This document shows positions 16,793-26,302 of a DNA stretch of 64,000 bases, piece after piece. The translations under genes were made by a program, and so were the position numbers. The notes beneath the pieces are model-generated. The model ran no database searches, was not told the DNA's origin, and saw only the letters and a list, made by a program, of their open reading frames with translations. Location of the stretch: assembly GCF_000013885.1 (NCBI RefSeq), contig NC_007964.1, positions 2,838,001 through 2,902,000 on the forward strand. Reading direction: 5' to 3'. This DNA comes from Nitrobacter hamburgensis X14. GTDB lineage: Bacteria; Pseudomonadota; Alphaproteobacteria; Rhizobiales; Xanthobacteraceae. Within the stretch, counting starts at the first letter, position 1. Every line of letters begins with the position of its first letter.

Positions 16793-18289
16793 CTACTTCA
16801 GCCCCGCCGGTAGCGGCTCGAGCACGTCGCCCTTGGGGTCCGCCACCACATCGATCTCGAAGGTCTCGACCGTCAGGGGCCCGCGCTTGCGTTCCAGGGT
16901 TGCAACCTTCTCGACGTGATTGAAATACCGCGCGGGGCGCCCCCACCCTTCCAATCCGTCATCGACATAGAGCAGTTTGCCCGTGAGCTGGTCGGCTGCC
17001 GGCTGCGGACCGTTGATCCAGCGGATGCGCTCGAAACGCTGCACCACGCAAGTATCCTTCGGCAGGTAAAACCGAAGCCAGCTCGCGACGCCATAGCTTT
17101 GAGCCAGTACGCAGCGCGCGCCGGTTTTCGCGCGCACCGCCTCGATCTCAGTGGCAAGCCCGCGCCAGCCGACACCGACGCTGCGCACCGAGGCATCGCG
17201 CCGATATCCTGAGAGAAGGCCGGTGTTCACCTGCACCACCAGCGCCACCAACATCGCAACGCCCACCGGCACCGCCCAGCGGCGGCAGACATCGGCGATA
17301 TGCCGGCCGCGCGGCTTCCAGCGCGTGACGTCGGCGGCCACCGCGGCTGCGACCGCCAGTGCCGGATAGATCGGCCCGAACCAGTTGGCCTCGACGCGAG
17401 CGTGCAGCGAATGCCAGACGAAATAGATCGTCAGCGTCCAGACCGTCGCGCTGATCAGCGCCCGCGCGGCCCGCGTGCCCTCGTCGCGCTTCGACAATGC
17501 AAATAGCCCCATCGCGGCGAGAACGAACACCGGCGGGGTCGCGAAGGCGATTTGCGTCGGGATCAACTCGATAATGTAGCGAAGGGTGAACTGGTCCACG
17601 CGCGCGCGGCCGAACTGCTTGGCGAACGACACCCAATGGTGGTCGGCGTTCCAGATCACGACCGGCGAGAATATCGCCAGCGCGACCAGCCCGCCGAGAT
17701 AGGGCCACGGCGACCTCAGCCAGCGGCGCAATTCCGGCACGGCCAACAGCCAGATAAGGATCACCGGACCGAAGAACAGCGCGGTATATTTCGACACCAG
17801 CGCTGCGCCCACAGCCGCGCCCACCGCGAGCCACCAGGCCCTGCGTCCGGTCGCGAGCAATTCGGCGAGACACAGCAGCACGAAACTCGATGCCGCCATC
17901 AGCGGCGCGTCCGGCGTCACGATCACGGTGCCGGCCGCCACCATCAGCATGACGTTGAGAAGAACGGTTGCCGTCGCCGCCGCACGCGCGCTGTCGAACA
18001 GCAGCACTGTGGCGCGATAGACCGCAAAGCTCATCGGCAGCGCCAGCAGGATCGAGACCAGCCGGACGCCGAATTCGGTATCGCCGGCGATCATGGTGCC
18101 GAGGCGGATCACGATCGCCACCAGCGGCGGATGATCGTAATAGCCGCCGGCCAGATGCTTCGACCAGGTCCAGTAATAGGCCTCGTCGAACGTCAGCGGC
18201 GTCAGCGCCGCGCAGACTAGCCGCAGCGCCACCAGCGCGAGGACCGTGAGAACAACGGCGCGGGCGGACCGCGTCCCGGTCAGACCCAT
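16793..18289 (-). CDS. Glycosyltransferase family 39 (ArnT/PMT-like) membrane protein
   Basis: A 498-residue polytopic inner-membrane protein of the dolichyl-phosphate-mannose protein mannosyltransferase superfamily (pfam13231 type). Near the N-terminus the first periplasmic loop has LTFDEAYYWTWSKHLAGGYYDHPPLVA, where the acidic residues of FDEAYYW are the catalytic motif of ArnT/PMT enzymes. About ten hydrophobic segments follow and a soluble periplasmic C-terminal part begins near residue 360. Such enzymes move a sugar from a polyprenyl-phosphate carrier to lipid A or another envelope acceptor. It is only 7 bp downstream of the GT2-GtrA gene, which could make the lipid-linked donor. Confidence 0.9.
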   Translation of the reverse strand: MGLTGTRSARAVVLTVLALVALRLVCAALTPLTFDEAYYWTWSKHLAGGYYDHPPLVAIVIRLGTMIAGDTEFGVRLVSILLALPMSFAVYRATVLLFDSARAAATATVLLNVMLMVAAGTVIVTPDAPLMAASSFVLLCLAELLATGRRAWWLAVGAAVGAALVSKYTALFFGPVILIWLLAVPELRRWLRSPWPYLGGLVALAIFSPVVIWNADHHWVSFAKQFGRARVDQFTLRYIIELIPTQIAFATPPVFVLAAMGLFALSKRDEGTRAARALISATVWTLTIYFVWHSLHARVEANWFGPIYPALAVAAAVAADVTRWKPRGRHIADVCRRWAVPVGVAMLVALVVQVNTGLLSGYRRDASVRSVGVGWRGLATEIEAVRAKTGARCVLAQSYGVASWLRFYLPKDTCVVQRFERIRWINGPQPAADQLTGKLLYVDDGLEGWGRPARYFNHVEKVATLERKRGPLTVETFEIDVVADPKGDVLEPLPAGLK

Positions 18290-18296
18290 CGCCGTG

Positions 18297-19427
18297 CTAT
18301 CGCCTGCGCCAAACGAACAGGCTGGACACCGCGTAGTTCCAGACCACGCCCATCAGCGCGCCGGCGGCGCCTGCCAGCCACCAGATCGGCTCCTGATTGT
18401 AGACCGAGAACGCGACGCCGACATTGGCGAGCAGACCGACGCTGCACACCAAGTAGAAAACAAGGAGGCCGCGCAGGATCCCGATCCCTTTCAGGCGCTG
18501 GTCGCGATAGGTCAGGAAGTTGTTGAGCAGGAAATTGCTGGTCATCGCCAGGACCGCGCCAAAAGCCTGCGAGTGCGGAAACGGCCATCGCAGCGCATCA
18601 AGCGCGACAAACAGACCGGCGAAATGGACGACGACGCCGACCGACCCGACCAGCGCGAACAGCAGGAATCGTAGCGAGACCGCATCACGCGTCAGCTTCG
18701 CCAGCACCAGGCCGAGGAAGTCCAGCGCGACCATCGAATCCAGCTTGCTCTCGCCGTGCAGCCGCGAGCCGAACGTGAAGGGAATTTCCGTGACGCGCAA
18801 CGCGCCGCGCGCGGTTGCGATCACGTCGAGCAGGATCTTGAAGCCCTGGATCGAAAGCTCGGGCGCGAGCTGTTCGAAGCGGTCGCGGCGGATCATGAAA
18901 AAGCCGCTCATGGGGTCGGCGATCTCGATGTGCAGCAGCCGCTTCGCGACCGAGGTTGCCAGCATGCTGAAGCCCGCGCGCTGCTTGTCGAAGCTGTCGG
19001 CGCTGCCGCCTTCGATGTAACGGCTGCCGACCACGAGGTCGGCGGCGTCGCTTTCCAGAAGCGCGAGCATCTTCGGCAACCGGGTTTCATCGTGCTGAAG
19101 GTCGGCATCCATCACCGCGGTGCACGGCGCGCTCGATGCCAAAATGCCCTCGATGCACGCGCCCGATAGGCCGCGCCGTCCGATCCGCCTGATGCAGCGA
19201 ACGCGCGGATCGATCGCGGCCAGCTTCCGCACCACGTCGAAGGTCCCGTCGGGGGAGTTGTCGTCGACATAGATGGCTTCCCACGCGATTCCCGTCAGCG
19301 CGGCCGACAACTTCCGGTACAGCGCAACCACGTTGTCGCGCTCGTTGAAAGTCGGCACGACGACGGAAAGCTGGCGCGGCATTCCGGTTGATGGATCGAC
19401 CGGCGCCGGTCTTATGGCTTCATTCAT
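18297..19427 (-). CDS. Polyprenyl-phosphate glycosyltransferase, GT2 plus GtrA domain
   Basis: A 376-residue two-domain protein. Residues about 15-245 are a GT2 fold of the dolichol-phosphate mannose synthase kind: LSVVVPTFNERDNV, YVDDNSPDGT, VMDADLQHDE (the DxD metal site) and DPMSGFFMIRRD. The C-terminal 120 residues have four hydrophobic segments of a GtrA-like flippase domain (RFLLFALVGSVGVVVHF, SNFLLNNFLTYRDQR). It probably loads a sugar onto undecaprenyl phosphate and may help flip it. I start at ATG 19427; the frame extends 14 codons more. The next gene, 7 bp downstream, is a GT39 transferase, so the pair likely forms one envelope-sugar pathway. Confidence 0.9.
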   Translation of the reverse strand: MNEAIRPAPVDPSTGMPRQLSVVVPTFNERDNVVALYRKLSAALTGIAWEAIYVDDNSPDGTFDVVRKLAAIDPRVRCIRRIGRRGLSGACIEGILASSAPCTAVMDADLQHDETRLPKMLALLESDAADLVVGSRYIEGGSADSFDKQRAGFSMLATSVAKRLLHIEIADPMSGFFMIRRDRFEQLAPELSIQGFKILLDVIATARGALRVTEIPFTFGSRLHGESKLDSMVALDFLGLVLAKLTRDAVSLRFLLFALVGSVGVVVHFAGLFVALDALRWPFPHSQAFGAVLAMTSNFLLNNFLTYRDQRLKGIGILRGLLVFYLVCSVGLLANVGVAFSVYNQEPIWWLAGAAGALMGVVWNYAVSSLFVWRRR

Positions 19428-19688
19428 GGCGCCAGCATATATCCGTGGCGGTCGCCGATGCCAAGGCAACCGGCCTCAAGACGGCGAATCCGGCGCGGGA
19501 GCCGGAAATTTTCCACAAGCCAAAAATGGATGGAAATAAGGCAAAAGCCAACGACCACGCATAACATGGCGCGCGTACATCCGGCGAAGCCAGGTTATCC
19601 CGTGGTCGTCCCGGCGATGGAGCGGGCTTCAACATCGCCGTTGCCAATGAGATGGGTACGGCCGGAATATCCGCAAGAGGCAGGTCAC

Positions 19689-20492
19689 ATGGCAGGCAAG
19701 GCAGGCAAGATCTACATCGGCGTCGGCGGCTGGACCTTCGCGCCGTGGCGCGGCGTTTTCTACCCCGACAAGCTGACACAGGCGAAGGAACTGGCATACG
19801 CCGCCTCGAAACTCACCTCGATCGAGATCAACGGCACCTATTACGGATCGCAGAAGCCGGAAAGCTTCCGCAAATGGGCGCGCGAGGTGCCAGACGGCTT
19901 TGTATTCTCGCTGAAAGGGCCGCGCTTCGCCACCAATCGCCGGGTGCTGGCCGAGGCCCGCGATTCGGTGAAGCGCTTCTATGATTCCGGTGTGCTGGAA
20001 CTGGGCGACCGTCTCGGCCCGGTGCTGTGGCAGTTCGCACCGACCAAGACATTCGACGAAATCGACTTCGGCAAGTTCCTGGAACTCTTGCCGCGCAAAC
20101 TGGAGGGGCACCCGCTGCGGCATGTGGTCGAAGTCCGCCACGACAGCTTCCGCACACCCGCCTTCATCGCACTGTTGCGGCAGTTCGAAGTACCCGTGGT
20201 GTTTGCCGAGCACGGCAAGTATCCGGCGATCGCCGACATCGCCGCGGATTTCGTCTATGCGCGTCTGCAGAAGGGCAACGACGAGGTCGAGACCTGCTAC
20301 CCTCCGAAGCAGCTCGATGCCTGGGCGAAGCGATTTCAGTCCTGGGCCGAAGGCGGCGAACCGGACGACCTGCCGCGCGTCGACACGGCCAAGCCGAAGA
20401 CAACACCGCGCGACGTGTTCGCCTACGTGATCCACGAGGGCAAGGTGCGCGCGCCCGCGGGCGCGATGGAACTGATCGCGCGGGTGAAGTGA
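19689..20492 (+). CDS. DUF72 domain-containing protein
   Basis: A 267-residue TIM-barrel-like protein of the DUF72 (YecE) family. IYIGVGGWTFAPWRGVFYPD at the start, SIEINGTYYGSQKPESFRKWA, FVFSLKGPRFATNRRVL and VEVRHDSFRTPAF are the family's conserved stretches. Biochemical role is not settled for the family. The start chosen is ATG 19689, where the conserved sequence begins and an AGAGGCAGG ribosome binding site precedes it; the open frame goes back to 19458 without support. Divergent from the glycosyltransferase pair. Confidence 0.9.
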   Translation: MAGKAGKIYIGVGGWTFAPWRGVFYPDKLTQAKELAYAASKLTSIEINGTYYGSQKPESFRKWAREVPDGFVFSLKGPRFATNRRVLAEARDSVKRFYDSGVLELGDRLGPVLWQFAPTKTFDEIDFGKFLELLPRKLEGHPLRHVVEVRHDSFRTPAFIALLRQFEVPVVFAEHGKYPAIADIAADFVYARLQKGNDEVETCYPPKQLDAWAKRFQSWAEGGEPDDLPRVDTAKPKTTPRDVFAYVIHEGKVRAPAGAMELIARVK

Positions 20493-20646
20493 CGGAAGGA
20501 TCGGTATGGCATCGACAAGGTTACGAGCAGACCCCAGCCCGGGCCTGTAAGAACGACGCCGGCCCCAAGGTCTCTGGGGAAGTTCTCCCATTGTTCCCTT
20601 ACGCCCTCGCGACCGCCTGTTATCAGTAGTTGTACGTATATAACGG

Positions 20647-21423
20647 TTGGCTTGTGGGGGGCTCCGTGCGTTGGGGGTATCGCGTGCAACGTGTTTGGCA
20701 GCCTTGCTGACGTGCGCGACCATGGGTCAGCCGTTGGCCCAGCCTGCGGCCGCCGGTCCGCCGCTGGCCGACTATCTCAGCGGCGGCTCCAAACCCGAAC
20801 GATTCCTGTTTTTCAGCGGCGTCGATCTCTGGCGCAACGGACAGGCCGGCTACGACGGGATGCTGCTGGCGCCGCAGGGCGACCTGAATAAGGACGGCCT
20901 CCTCATCCGCCTGTTCATGTCCGGCGATTTCGAGCGCTACGACACGCCGACGCAGCGCTTCACCACCAACATCTTCCGCGCTTCGGTCCTGCCAGGCTGG
21001 CGCGTCAAGCGCGGCAATGTCGAGATCAAGGTCTTCGCCGGACCGGCCGTCGAAAGTCATGCGTTGAAACCCGATATTTCGACCGACAAGCTGCGCGGCA
21101 GCCATTTCGGCGCCCGGGTCGCGACCGAGTTATGGTGGGAGCCTATGTCCGCGATGATGGTGGCGGCCGCCGCCTCGGCCACGACGATCGGATCGGGATA
21201 CAGCGCCCGCGCGGCGGCTGGCTGGCGCCTCCTCGATCGGTTCTGGATCGGGCCTGAAGTCTCCGCATCCGCCGACGAGTACAGCACCCAGTACCGGATC
21301 GGCGCGCACTTCACCGGCTTCAAGACCGGGCCGCTGGAATGGTCGGTTGGCGCCGGCTTCGTTGAGGACAGTTTCGACCGCAGCGGCATCTATGGGCGGG
21401 TCGGCATTCTGATCCGACAGTGA
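20647..21423 (+). CDS. BcsS-like outer-membrane protein
   Basis: A protein of up to 258 residues with a cleavable signal peptide (ATCLAALLTCATMGQPLAQ) and a beta-strand-rich mature part. SGVDLWRNGQAGYDGMLLAP, RASVLPGWRVKRGNVEIKVFAG, ARAAAGWRLLDRFWIGPEVS and a final GIYGRVGILIR resemble the cellulose biosynthesis protein BcsS family of alphaproteobacteria. No cellulose synthase gene is nearby, so a link with cellulose is not supported by context. The start is uncertain: TTG at 20647 gives the longest form, TTG at 20671 a slightly shorter signal. An AT-rich stretch with GTACGTATATAAC lies just upstream. Confidence 0.7.
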   Translation: MACGGLRALGVSRATCLAALLTCATMGQPLAQPAAAGPPLADYLSGGSKPERFLFFSGVDLWRNGQAGYDGMLLAPQGDLNKDGLLIRLFMSGDFERYDTPTQRFTTNIFRASVLPGWRVKRGNVEIKVFAGPAVESHALKPDISTDKLRGSHFGARVATELWWEPMSAMMVAAAASATTIGSGYSARAAAGWRLLDRFWIGPEVSASADEYSTQYRIGAHFTGFKTGPLEWSVGAGFVEDSFDRSGIYGRVGILIRQ

Positions 21424-21501
21424 CGGCTCAAGGAGTCCCGAGATCGAGCCGGCCTGTTGCAGCGCTTTTGGACAGCATCCTTACGCAACGGGACGCCGCG
21501 A

Positions 21502-23106
21502 TCAGCCGCGTTGAACCTCCGCCAGTGCCTGAGGCGTATCGATATCGAGGAACGCGCCGTGACCGTCAACCGCGACTTCCGCCACAGCTTCACCATGGCG
21601 CGCGAACAGATGGCGCGCACCGGCATCGCCCTCGAGCGACATCAGCTCGCCGAAAAATCGCCGCGACCATAACACCGGATTGCCGCGACTGCCGTCGCTG
21701 ACGGGGACCGCGATCAGCATGCCCTGATCCGGGGCAAAGGCCGCGATCAACCGATCGACAAGGTGCGCATCGATAAGCGGCATGTCACCGAGGCAAACCA
21801 AGGCGCCGCCAGCCTCTTTCGGAACCGCCGCGATGCCGGTCTTGACCGAGCCGGCGAGGCCAGCGCCAAAGTCCGGATTGTACACAAAGGTAACGTTCAA
21901 CCCCCGCAGCGCGCGCTCGACCTCCGCGGCCTGATGACCGGTGACGACGGTAACGCTCGATGCTTTTGATGCCAGCACCTGCTCGGCCACGATGCGGACC
22001 AGCGGCTTGCCGCGCAGTTCCGCCAAAAGCTTGTTGGAGCCGCCCATGCGGGTCGAACGCCCGGCGGCGAGGATCACCGCCGCAATATTGCAGTTGTTGT
22101 CGGTCACAGGCGAAATACGCGGTTGCGGCCGCGTCACGATTTCCATCAGCAGACCGCCGACTCCCATGCCGGTAAGGTCGCGTCGCGCGACCTTCAATCC
22201 GGCGAGCAGACGCATCAGCACCCAATCGAACCCGTTTTCAACGGGAGACCGTGCGCAACCCGGCGCGCCCAGCACCGGCACGCCGCGCGCTTTTCCGATC
22301 AGAAGCAGGTTACCCGGATCGACCGGCATGCCGAAGTGCTCGACAACGCCGCCGGCGCCGGTGAGAGCCGCGGGAATGACATCGCGGCGGTCGGCAATCG
22401 CGGAGGCACCGAACACAATGACGAGTTCAGCGCCGAGATCGAGCATTTCCTTGATCGCCGCCGTCAGCACGGCTTCGTCATGCGGCACGCGACGCTCGGC
22501 GATGATCGTCGCGCCCGCGGGCGCGAGACGATCGGCGGTCACGCGCAAGGTCTTGTCGATCACCTTTGGCGCGAGGCCAGGGAGCACGGTCGAAACGATG
22601 CCGACACGCTTGATGCGGTACGGCGCAACCCGCAACACATCGCGGCGCGCCGCCGCAACCGCCGCATCGCGCAGCTTCGCCTCGACGCCGAACGGAATCA
22701 GCTTGACGGTGGCGACCATCTCGCCCTGAACCACCGGTTTGTAGGCCGGGAGCGTCGCAAACGTGATGGCTTCGTCGACATTGTTGATACGGCTGACCGC
22801 TGTGCGATCGATCACCAGCACGCCGGCCCGCGCCGCGAACAGGTTGGCCCGGCCGGTGAACGCCCGCTCCACCGTGACGCCATCGCCGGCGACAGCTTTC
22901 GCGACATCCGCCGCCGCCACGTCCTCGGACACATCGCCGTCCTCGAGGCGGACGACGACGACCTCCTTCACGCCCGCTCTGATCAGCGCCTCGACCTCCA
23001 CAGGCCCGATGGTGGTGCCCTTCTTGAGCACAAACGCACCCTGCCGCAGCGTATGAACGGTGACGCCGCCGATCGCGTCGTCCGGGGTAGCGGAGCCAAA
23101 TTTCAT
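21502..23106 (-). CDS. Fused molybdopterin-binding / MocA-like nucleotidyltransferase
   Basis: A 534-residue two-domain protein. Residues 1 to about 335 form a MoCF/MoeA-like molybdopterin-binding domain (GTTIGPVEVEALIRAGV, ELVIVFGASAIADRRDVIP, LGAPGCARSPVENGFDWVL). Residues about 345-534 are an NTP-transferase domain with the nucleotide loop ILAAGRSTRMGGSNKL and VCLGDMPLID. It resembles MocA, which transfers CMP to Mo-molybdopterin to make the MCD cofactor of CoxL-type enzymes. Its ATG overlaps the stop of the XdhC C-terminal gene (ATGA), so it is the last gene of the cox operon. The N-terminal extension seen as an open frame up to 23313 is not coding. Confidence 0.88.
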   Translation of the reverse strand: MKFGSATPDDAIGGVTVHTLRQGAFVLKKGTTIGPVEVEALIRAGVKEVVVVRLEDGDVSEDVAAADVAKAVAGDGVTVERAFTGRANLFAARAGVLVIDRTAVSRINNVDEAITFATLPAYKPVVQGEMVATVKLIPFGVEAKLRDAAVAAARRDVLRVAPYRIKRVGIVSTVLPGLAPKVIDKTLRVTADRLAPAGATIIAERRVPHDEAVLTAAIKEMLDLGAELVIVFGASAIADRRDVIPAALTGAGGVVEHFGMPVDPGNLLLIGKARGVPVLGAPGCARSPVENGFDWVLMRLLAGLKVARRDLTGMGVGGLLMEIVTRPQPRISPVTDNNCNIAAVILAAGRSTRMGGSNKLLAELRGKPLVRIVAEQVLASKASSVTVVTGHQAAEVERALRGLNVTFVYNPDFGAGLAGSVKTGIAAVPKEAGGALVCLGDMPLIDAHLVDRLIAAFAPDQGMLIAVPVSDGSRGNPVLWSRRFFGELMSLEGDAGARHLFARHGEAVAEVAVDGHGAFLDIDTPQALAEVQRG

Positions 23107-23795
23107 GCCGCGCTCGCTTTCGGCAGCCGTAGCTGCGCCGTGATTTCCGCCATGATGGCCACGGCGATCTCGGAGGGTGAAATGGCGCCGATCTCCAGCC
23201 CGATCGGCGCATGGATGCGTGCGATGCCGGCCTCGGAAACGCCTTGTGCTTTGAGCCGGCCGGCGCGCGCGGCGTGGGTCTTCCGCGAGCCCAGTGCTCC
23301 GATGTAGAAGCAATCGCGCTCAACCGCGTGCAGCAGCGCCGGATCGTCGATTTTGGGATCGTGAGTCACGGCGACGAAGGCGGTATAGTGATCGATGTTG
23401 AGCGGCGGCAGCGCGACGTCGGGCCACTCGGCGATCAGCGGTACGTCCGGAAACCGTTCCGGACTCGCAAACGCCGTGCGCGGATCGACCACGGTGACAT
23501 CATAGCCGAGCGAACGCGCCAGCGGCGCCAGCGCCTGACTGATGTGAACCGCACCGACGATCACAAGCTTCGCTGTCGGCGCGTAGACGTTCAGGAACAG
23601 CTCCCGACCGTCGATCTCAACCGTCCCGCTCCTGCCCATGCGCAGATGCCTGTCCAACTCCGTATGCAAAGGATCGCCGGCGAGGTCGGCAGCCTTCACG
23701 ACGCGCTGTTCGCCATTACCGATATCGGTAACCACGATCACCGGCCGCCGCGCGGCTCGCTCCCTATTGATCTCTGCAAGCGTGGCAGTTTTCAT
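23103..23795 (-). CDS. XdhC family protein, Rossmann-domain half
   Basis: A 230-residue protein matching the C-terminal Rossmann part of XdhC (pfam13478): KLVIVGAVHISQALAPLARSLGYDVTVVDPR, then AFVAVTHDPKIDD and CFYIGALGSRKTHAAR, and a close HAPIGLEIGAISPSEIAVAI. XdhC binds molybdopterin cofactor, protects it and inserts the sulfurated form into molybdenum hydroxylases. Here the usual single XdhC polypeptide is divided in two: the CoxI-type N-terminal domain is the preceding gene. ATG 23795 lies 7 bp after that gene's stop. The start was chosen because the long frame above it overlaps the other gene. Confidence 0.9.
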   Translation of the reverse strand: MKTATLAEINRERAARRPVIVVTDIGNGEQRVVKAADLAGDPLHTELDRHLRMGRSGTVEIDGRELFLNVYAPTAKLVIVGAVHISQALAPLARSLGYDVTVVDPRTAFASPERFPDVPLIAEWPDVALPPLNIDHYTAFVAVTHDPKIDDPALLHAVERDCFYIGALGSRKTHAARAGRLKAQGVSEAGIARIHAPIGLEIGAISPSEIAVAIMAEITAQLRLPKASAA

Positions 23796-23802
23796 TTCGC
23801 GG

Positions 23803-24126
23803 TCAGCCGACTTTCTCGACGAAGACACGGATGGTGCCGCCGCAGGACAATCCGACAGTCCACGCGGTCTCGTCACCGACACCGAACTCCAGCATCTTGG
23901 GCACGCCGCTGGAGATTACGTCCAGCGCCTCGGTCACCACGGCGCCTTCGACGCACCCGCCGGAGACCGAGCCGAGAAACGTGCCCTCGTCGTTGACGAC
24001 GAGGCTCGATCCTGCCGGGCGCGGGGCCGAGCCCCAGGTCTCAATGACTGTCGCGATCGCAACGCCGTGGCCGGCCTTCTGCCAGTCCTCGGCCGCCTTC
24101 AGAATATCGTCATCGCGATCGAGCAT
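23803..24126 (-). CDS. XdhC/CoxI family protein, N-terminal-domain half
   Basis: A 107-residue stand-alone XdhC_CoxI domain (pfam02625): ATVIETWGSAPRPAGSSLVV, GTFLGSVSGGCVEGAVV and the ending VGLSCGGTIRVFVEKV, including the two cysteines (SGGCVEG and LSCGG) found in the family. It would act with the Rossmann half encoded next to mature the cofactor of a molybdenum hydroxylase. The ATG at 24126 is preferred; an in-frame GTG at 24135 is possible. The start lies inside the 3' end of the coxE-like gene, a 17-bp overlap that suggests coupled translation. Confidence 0.9.
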   Translation of the reverse strand: MLDRDDDILKAAEDWQKAGHGVAIATVIETWGSAPRPAGSSLVVNDEGTFLGSVSGGCVEGAVVTEALDVISSGVPKMLEFGVGDETAWTVGLSCGGTIRVFVEKVG

Positions 24127-25342
24127 GGCGGCCACTCAATTCAAGCTGCGGGGCGGAGGGATCACGGCGATACGGTGCCAACGCCGGAGACAGCGCGGCG
24201 ATCAGCCCCTTGATAGATGACAAATTATGCACCGGACGAAATTCGTCAACGTGCGGCAGCATCATTTTAATGCCTTGCGCCTTTGGTTCAAAGCCGTCAT
24301 AGCGCAAAAGCGGGTTAAGCCAGATCAGCCGGCGACAGGATCGGTGCAGGCGATCCATCTCGAACGTCAGTTTCGAGTCGGCCTCATGCTCCAGCCCGTC
24401 GGTGATCAGCAGCACAATGGCGCCCTGCGCGAGCACGCGCCGGCCCCACAGCTTGTTGAAGTTGTGCAGCGAGGTCGCGATCCGCGTCCCGCCGGCCCAG
24501 TCCTCGACCACGGATGAACAGGCGGCCAGCGCCTCGTCCGGATCCCGCGCCCGCAGCGCGCGGGTGACATTGGTCAAACGCGTCCCGAACAGAAAGACCG
24601 AGACGCGCTTGCGCGCATCGGTGATGGCATGGAGGAAATGCAGGAACAAGCGGGTATATTCGCTCATCGAGCCGGAGATATCCAGCAGCGCCACGATCGG
24701 AGCCGGCTTGTCGATCAGGCCGAGGCGATGAATATCGACGATCTCGCCGCCGGTGCGCAGGCTGCCGCGCAGCGTCCGGCGCAGATCGAGCCGCAGCCCC
24801 CGATGATCTGGCCGGGTGCGCCGCGTGCGCAACTCAGCCTGCGGCAGTTTCATTGTCGCGATGACCTGCGTGACCTCTGCGATCTCGGCCGCGCTCATCT
24901 GGGCAAAGTCCCTCTCCTGCAGCACCTCGCGGTCGGAGACGGAAAGCCGGGTCTCCTGCTCCTGCGACGCCTCGCTCTCACTGGTGATCGCCGGCTGCGA
25001 CAGCGCCTCGTCAACGCGCCGCGACGCGGGCGACGGCGGCTTCTTTGCCTGGTCCGGCAGCGGCACCGAATCCAGTACGTTTTTCCATTGCCCCGCGGCG
25101 CGGAAGAACAGATCGAAGGCCTGGGCGAAGATCAGCCCATGGTCGTGGCGCGTCACGAAAATCGATTCAAGCGTGGTGAAGACGTCGGCGCGGTTGCCAA
25201 TGTCGATCAGGTGCAGAGCATTCAGCGCGGCGATGACGGCGCCCGGGCCAACCGGAAGGCCGGCGGCGCGCAGCGCGCGCGCAAAGCCGATGACGTTGTC
25301 CGCGATCCGCCCGGTCGGCGGGTCGAGATGATTGATGGCCAT
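24110..25342 (-). CDS. coxE: CoxE-like VWA domain protein
   Basis: A 410-residue protein with a C-terminal von Willebrand A domain. The MIDAS metal site begins LLDISGSMSEYTR (Asp221-Ser225), with GTRIATSLHNF and LLITDGLEHE completing it. The N-terminal half (FARALRAAGLPVGPG) is the conserved CoxE front, and a low-complexity acidic linker lies at about 95-140. In Oligotropha, CoxD (AAA) and CoxE (VWA) cooperate to build the Mo-Cu site in the CO dehydrogenase large subunit. It lies 12 bp after the CoxD-like gene. No CoxL gene is in the window. Confidence 0.9.
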   Translation of the reverse strand: MAINHLDPPTGRIADNVIGFARALRAAGLPVGPGAVIAALNALHLIDIGNRADVFTTLESIFVTRHDHGLIFAQAFDLFFRAAGQWKNVLDSVPLPDQAKKPPSPASRRVDEALSQPAITSESEASQEQETRLSVSDREVLQERDFAQMSAAEIAEVTQVIATMKLPQAELRTRRTRPDHRGLRLDLRRTLRGSLRTGGEIVDIHRLGLIDKPAPIVALLDISGSMSEYTRLFLHFLHAITDARKRVSVFLFGTRLTNVTRALRARDPDEALAACSSVVEDWAGGTRIATSLHNFNKLWGRRVLAQGAIVLLITDGLEHEADSKLTFEMDRLHRSCRRLIWLNPLLRYDGFEPKAQGIKMMLPHVDEFRPVHNLSSIKGLIAALSPALAPYRRDPSAPQLELSGRHARSR

Positions 25343-25354
25343 GCGAACCCCGCT

Positions 25355-26266
25355 TTATTGATCGCCGGCGGCTTCCTTCAGCATCTTTTGCAAGGTGTCA
25401 TCCTGCATCCGTCCGATATCGTCCTGGTATTTCAAGAGCGCGCCGATGGTGTCGTCGACAACCTGCGGCGTCAGCGAACGGGCATCGAGCTCGGTCAGCG
25501 CCGTCGCCCAGTCGATGGTCTCGGCGACGCCCGGATTCTTGTAGAAGTCCCGATTGCGCAGCGCCTGCACAAAGCCGACCACCTGCTGCGACAACTTCGC
25601 GGAAATGCCGGGGATCCGCGATTTGACAATCGCTAGCTCGCGCTCGGCTGAAGGGTAATCGACCCAATGATAGAGACAGCGCCGCTTCAATGCATCGTGA
25701 ATTTCACGGGTCCGGTTCGAGGTCACGATGACGATCGGCGGCGCCGGCGCCTTGACGGTGCCGAGTTCAGGGATCGTTACCTGGAAGTCGCTGAGGATTT
25801 CCAGAAGATAGGCTTCGAAAGCCTCGTCGGCACGGTCGATCTCGTCGATCAGAAGCACCGGCGGGCCGGCCACATCCGGCTCCAGCGCCTGAAGCAGCGG
25901 CCGTTTGATCAAATATTTCTCGGCGAAGATGTCGCTGGAAAGCTGCTCGCGATCGGTATCGCCGGCCGCTTCCGCCAGCCGGATTGCAATCATCTGCGCG
26001 GCGCTGTTCCACTCGTAGACGGCGGACGCGATGTCGAGCCCCTCGTAACATTGCAGCCGGATCAGCTTGCGCCCCAATGCGGCCGACAACACTTTCGCGA
26101 TCTCGGTCTTGCCGACGCCCGCCTCGCCTTCGAGAAACAGCGGCCGTCCCATGCGCAGCGAAAGAAACACCACCGTCGCAAGTGACCGCTCGGCGAGATA
26201 GCCGTGCTTCGCCAGCAGGTCGAGCGTCGCATCGACGGAAGTTGGCTGTGCCGATATCGTCGTCAT
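25355..26266 (-). CDS. coxD: CoxD-like MoxR AAA+ ATPase
   Basis: A 303-residue MoxR-family AAA+ ATPase. Walker A is GEAGVGKT at residues 47-54, Walker B LLIDEIDRAD at 138-147, and sensor 1 IVIVTSNRTREIHDALKRR gives the arginine-finger region. With the VWA partner CoxE it acts as a chaperone that remodels the apo-hydroxylase so that the metal site can be assembled. Start at ATG 26266, 36 bp after coxM. Gene order coxM-coxD-coxE is the classical one except that coxL is missing. Confidence 0.93.
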   Translation of the reverse strand: MTTISAQPTSVDATLDLLAKHGYLAERSLATVVFLSLRMGRPLFLEGEAGVGKTEIAKVLSAALGRKLIRLQCYEGLDIASAVYEWNSAAQMIAIRLAEAAGDTDREQLSSDIFAEKYLIKRPLLQALEPDVAGPPVLLIDEIDRADEAFEAYLLEILSDFQVTIPELGTVKAPAPPIVIVTSNRTREIHDALKRRCLYHWVDYPSAERELAIVKSRIPGISAKLSQQVVGFVQALRNRDFYKNPGVAETIDWATALTELDARSLTPQVVDDTIGALLKYQDDIGRMQDDTLQKMLKEAAGDQ

Positions 26267-26302
26267 GATGAACCCTGACCGGACGCAGCAAGCATCCGCA
26301 TG

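Noticed and set aside
20647..21423. Cellulose synthesis cluster around the BcsS-like gene
   Set aside because: No bcsA, bcsB or bcsZ-like gene is in the neighbourhood.
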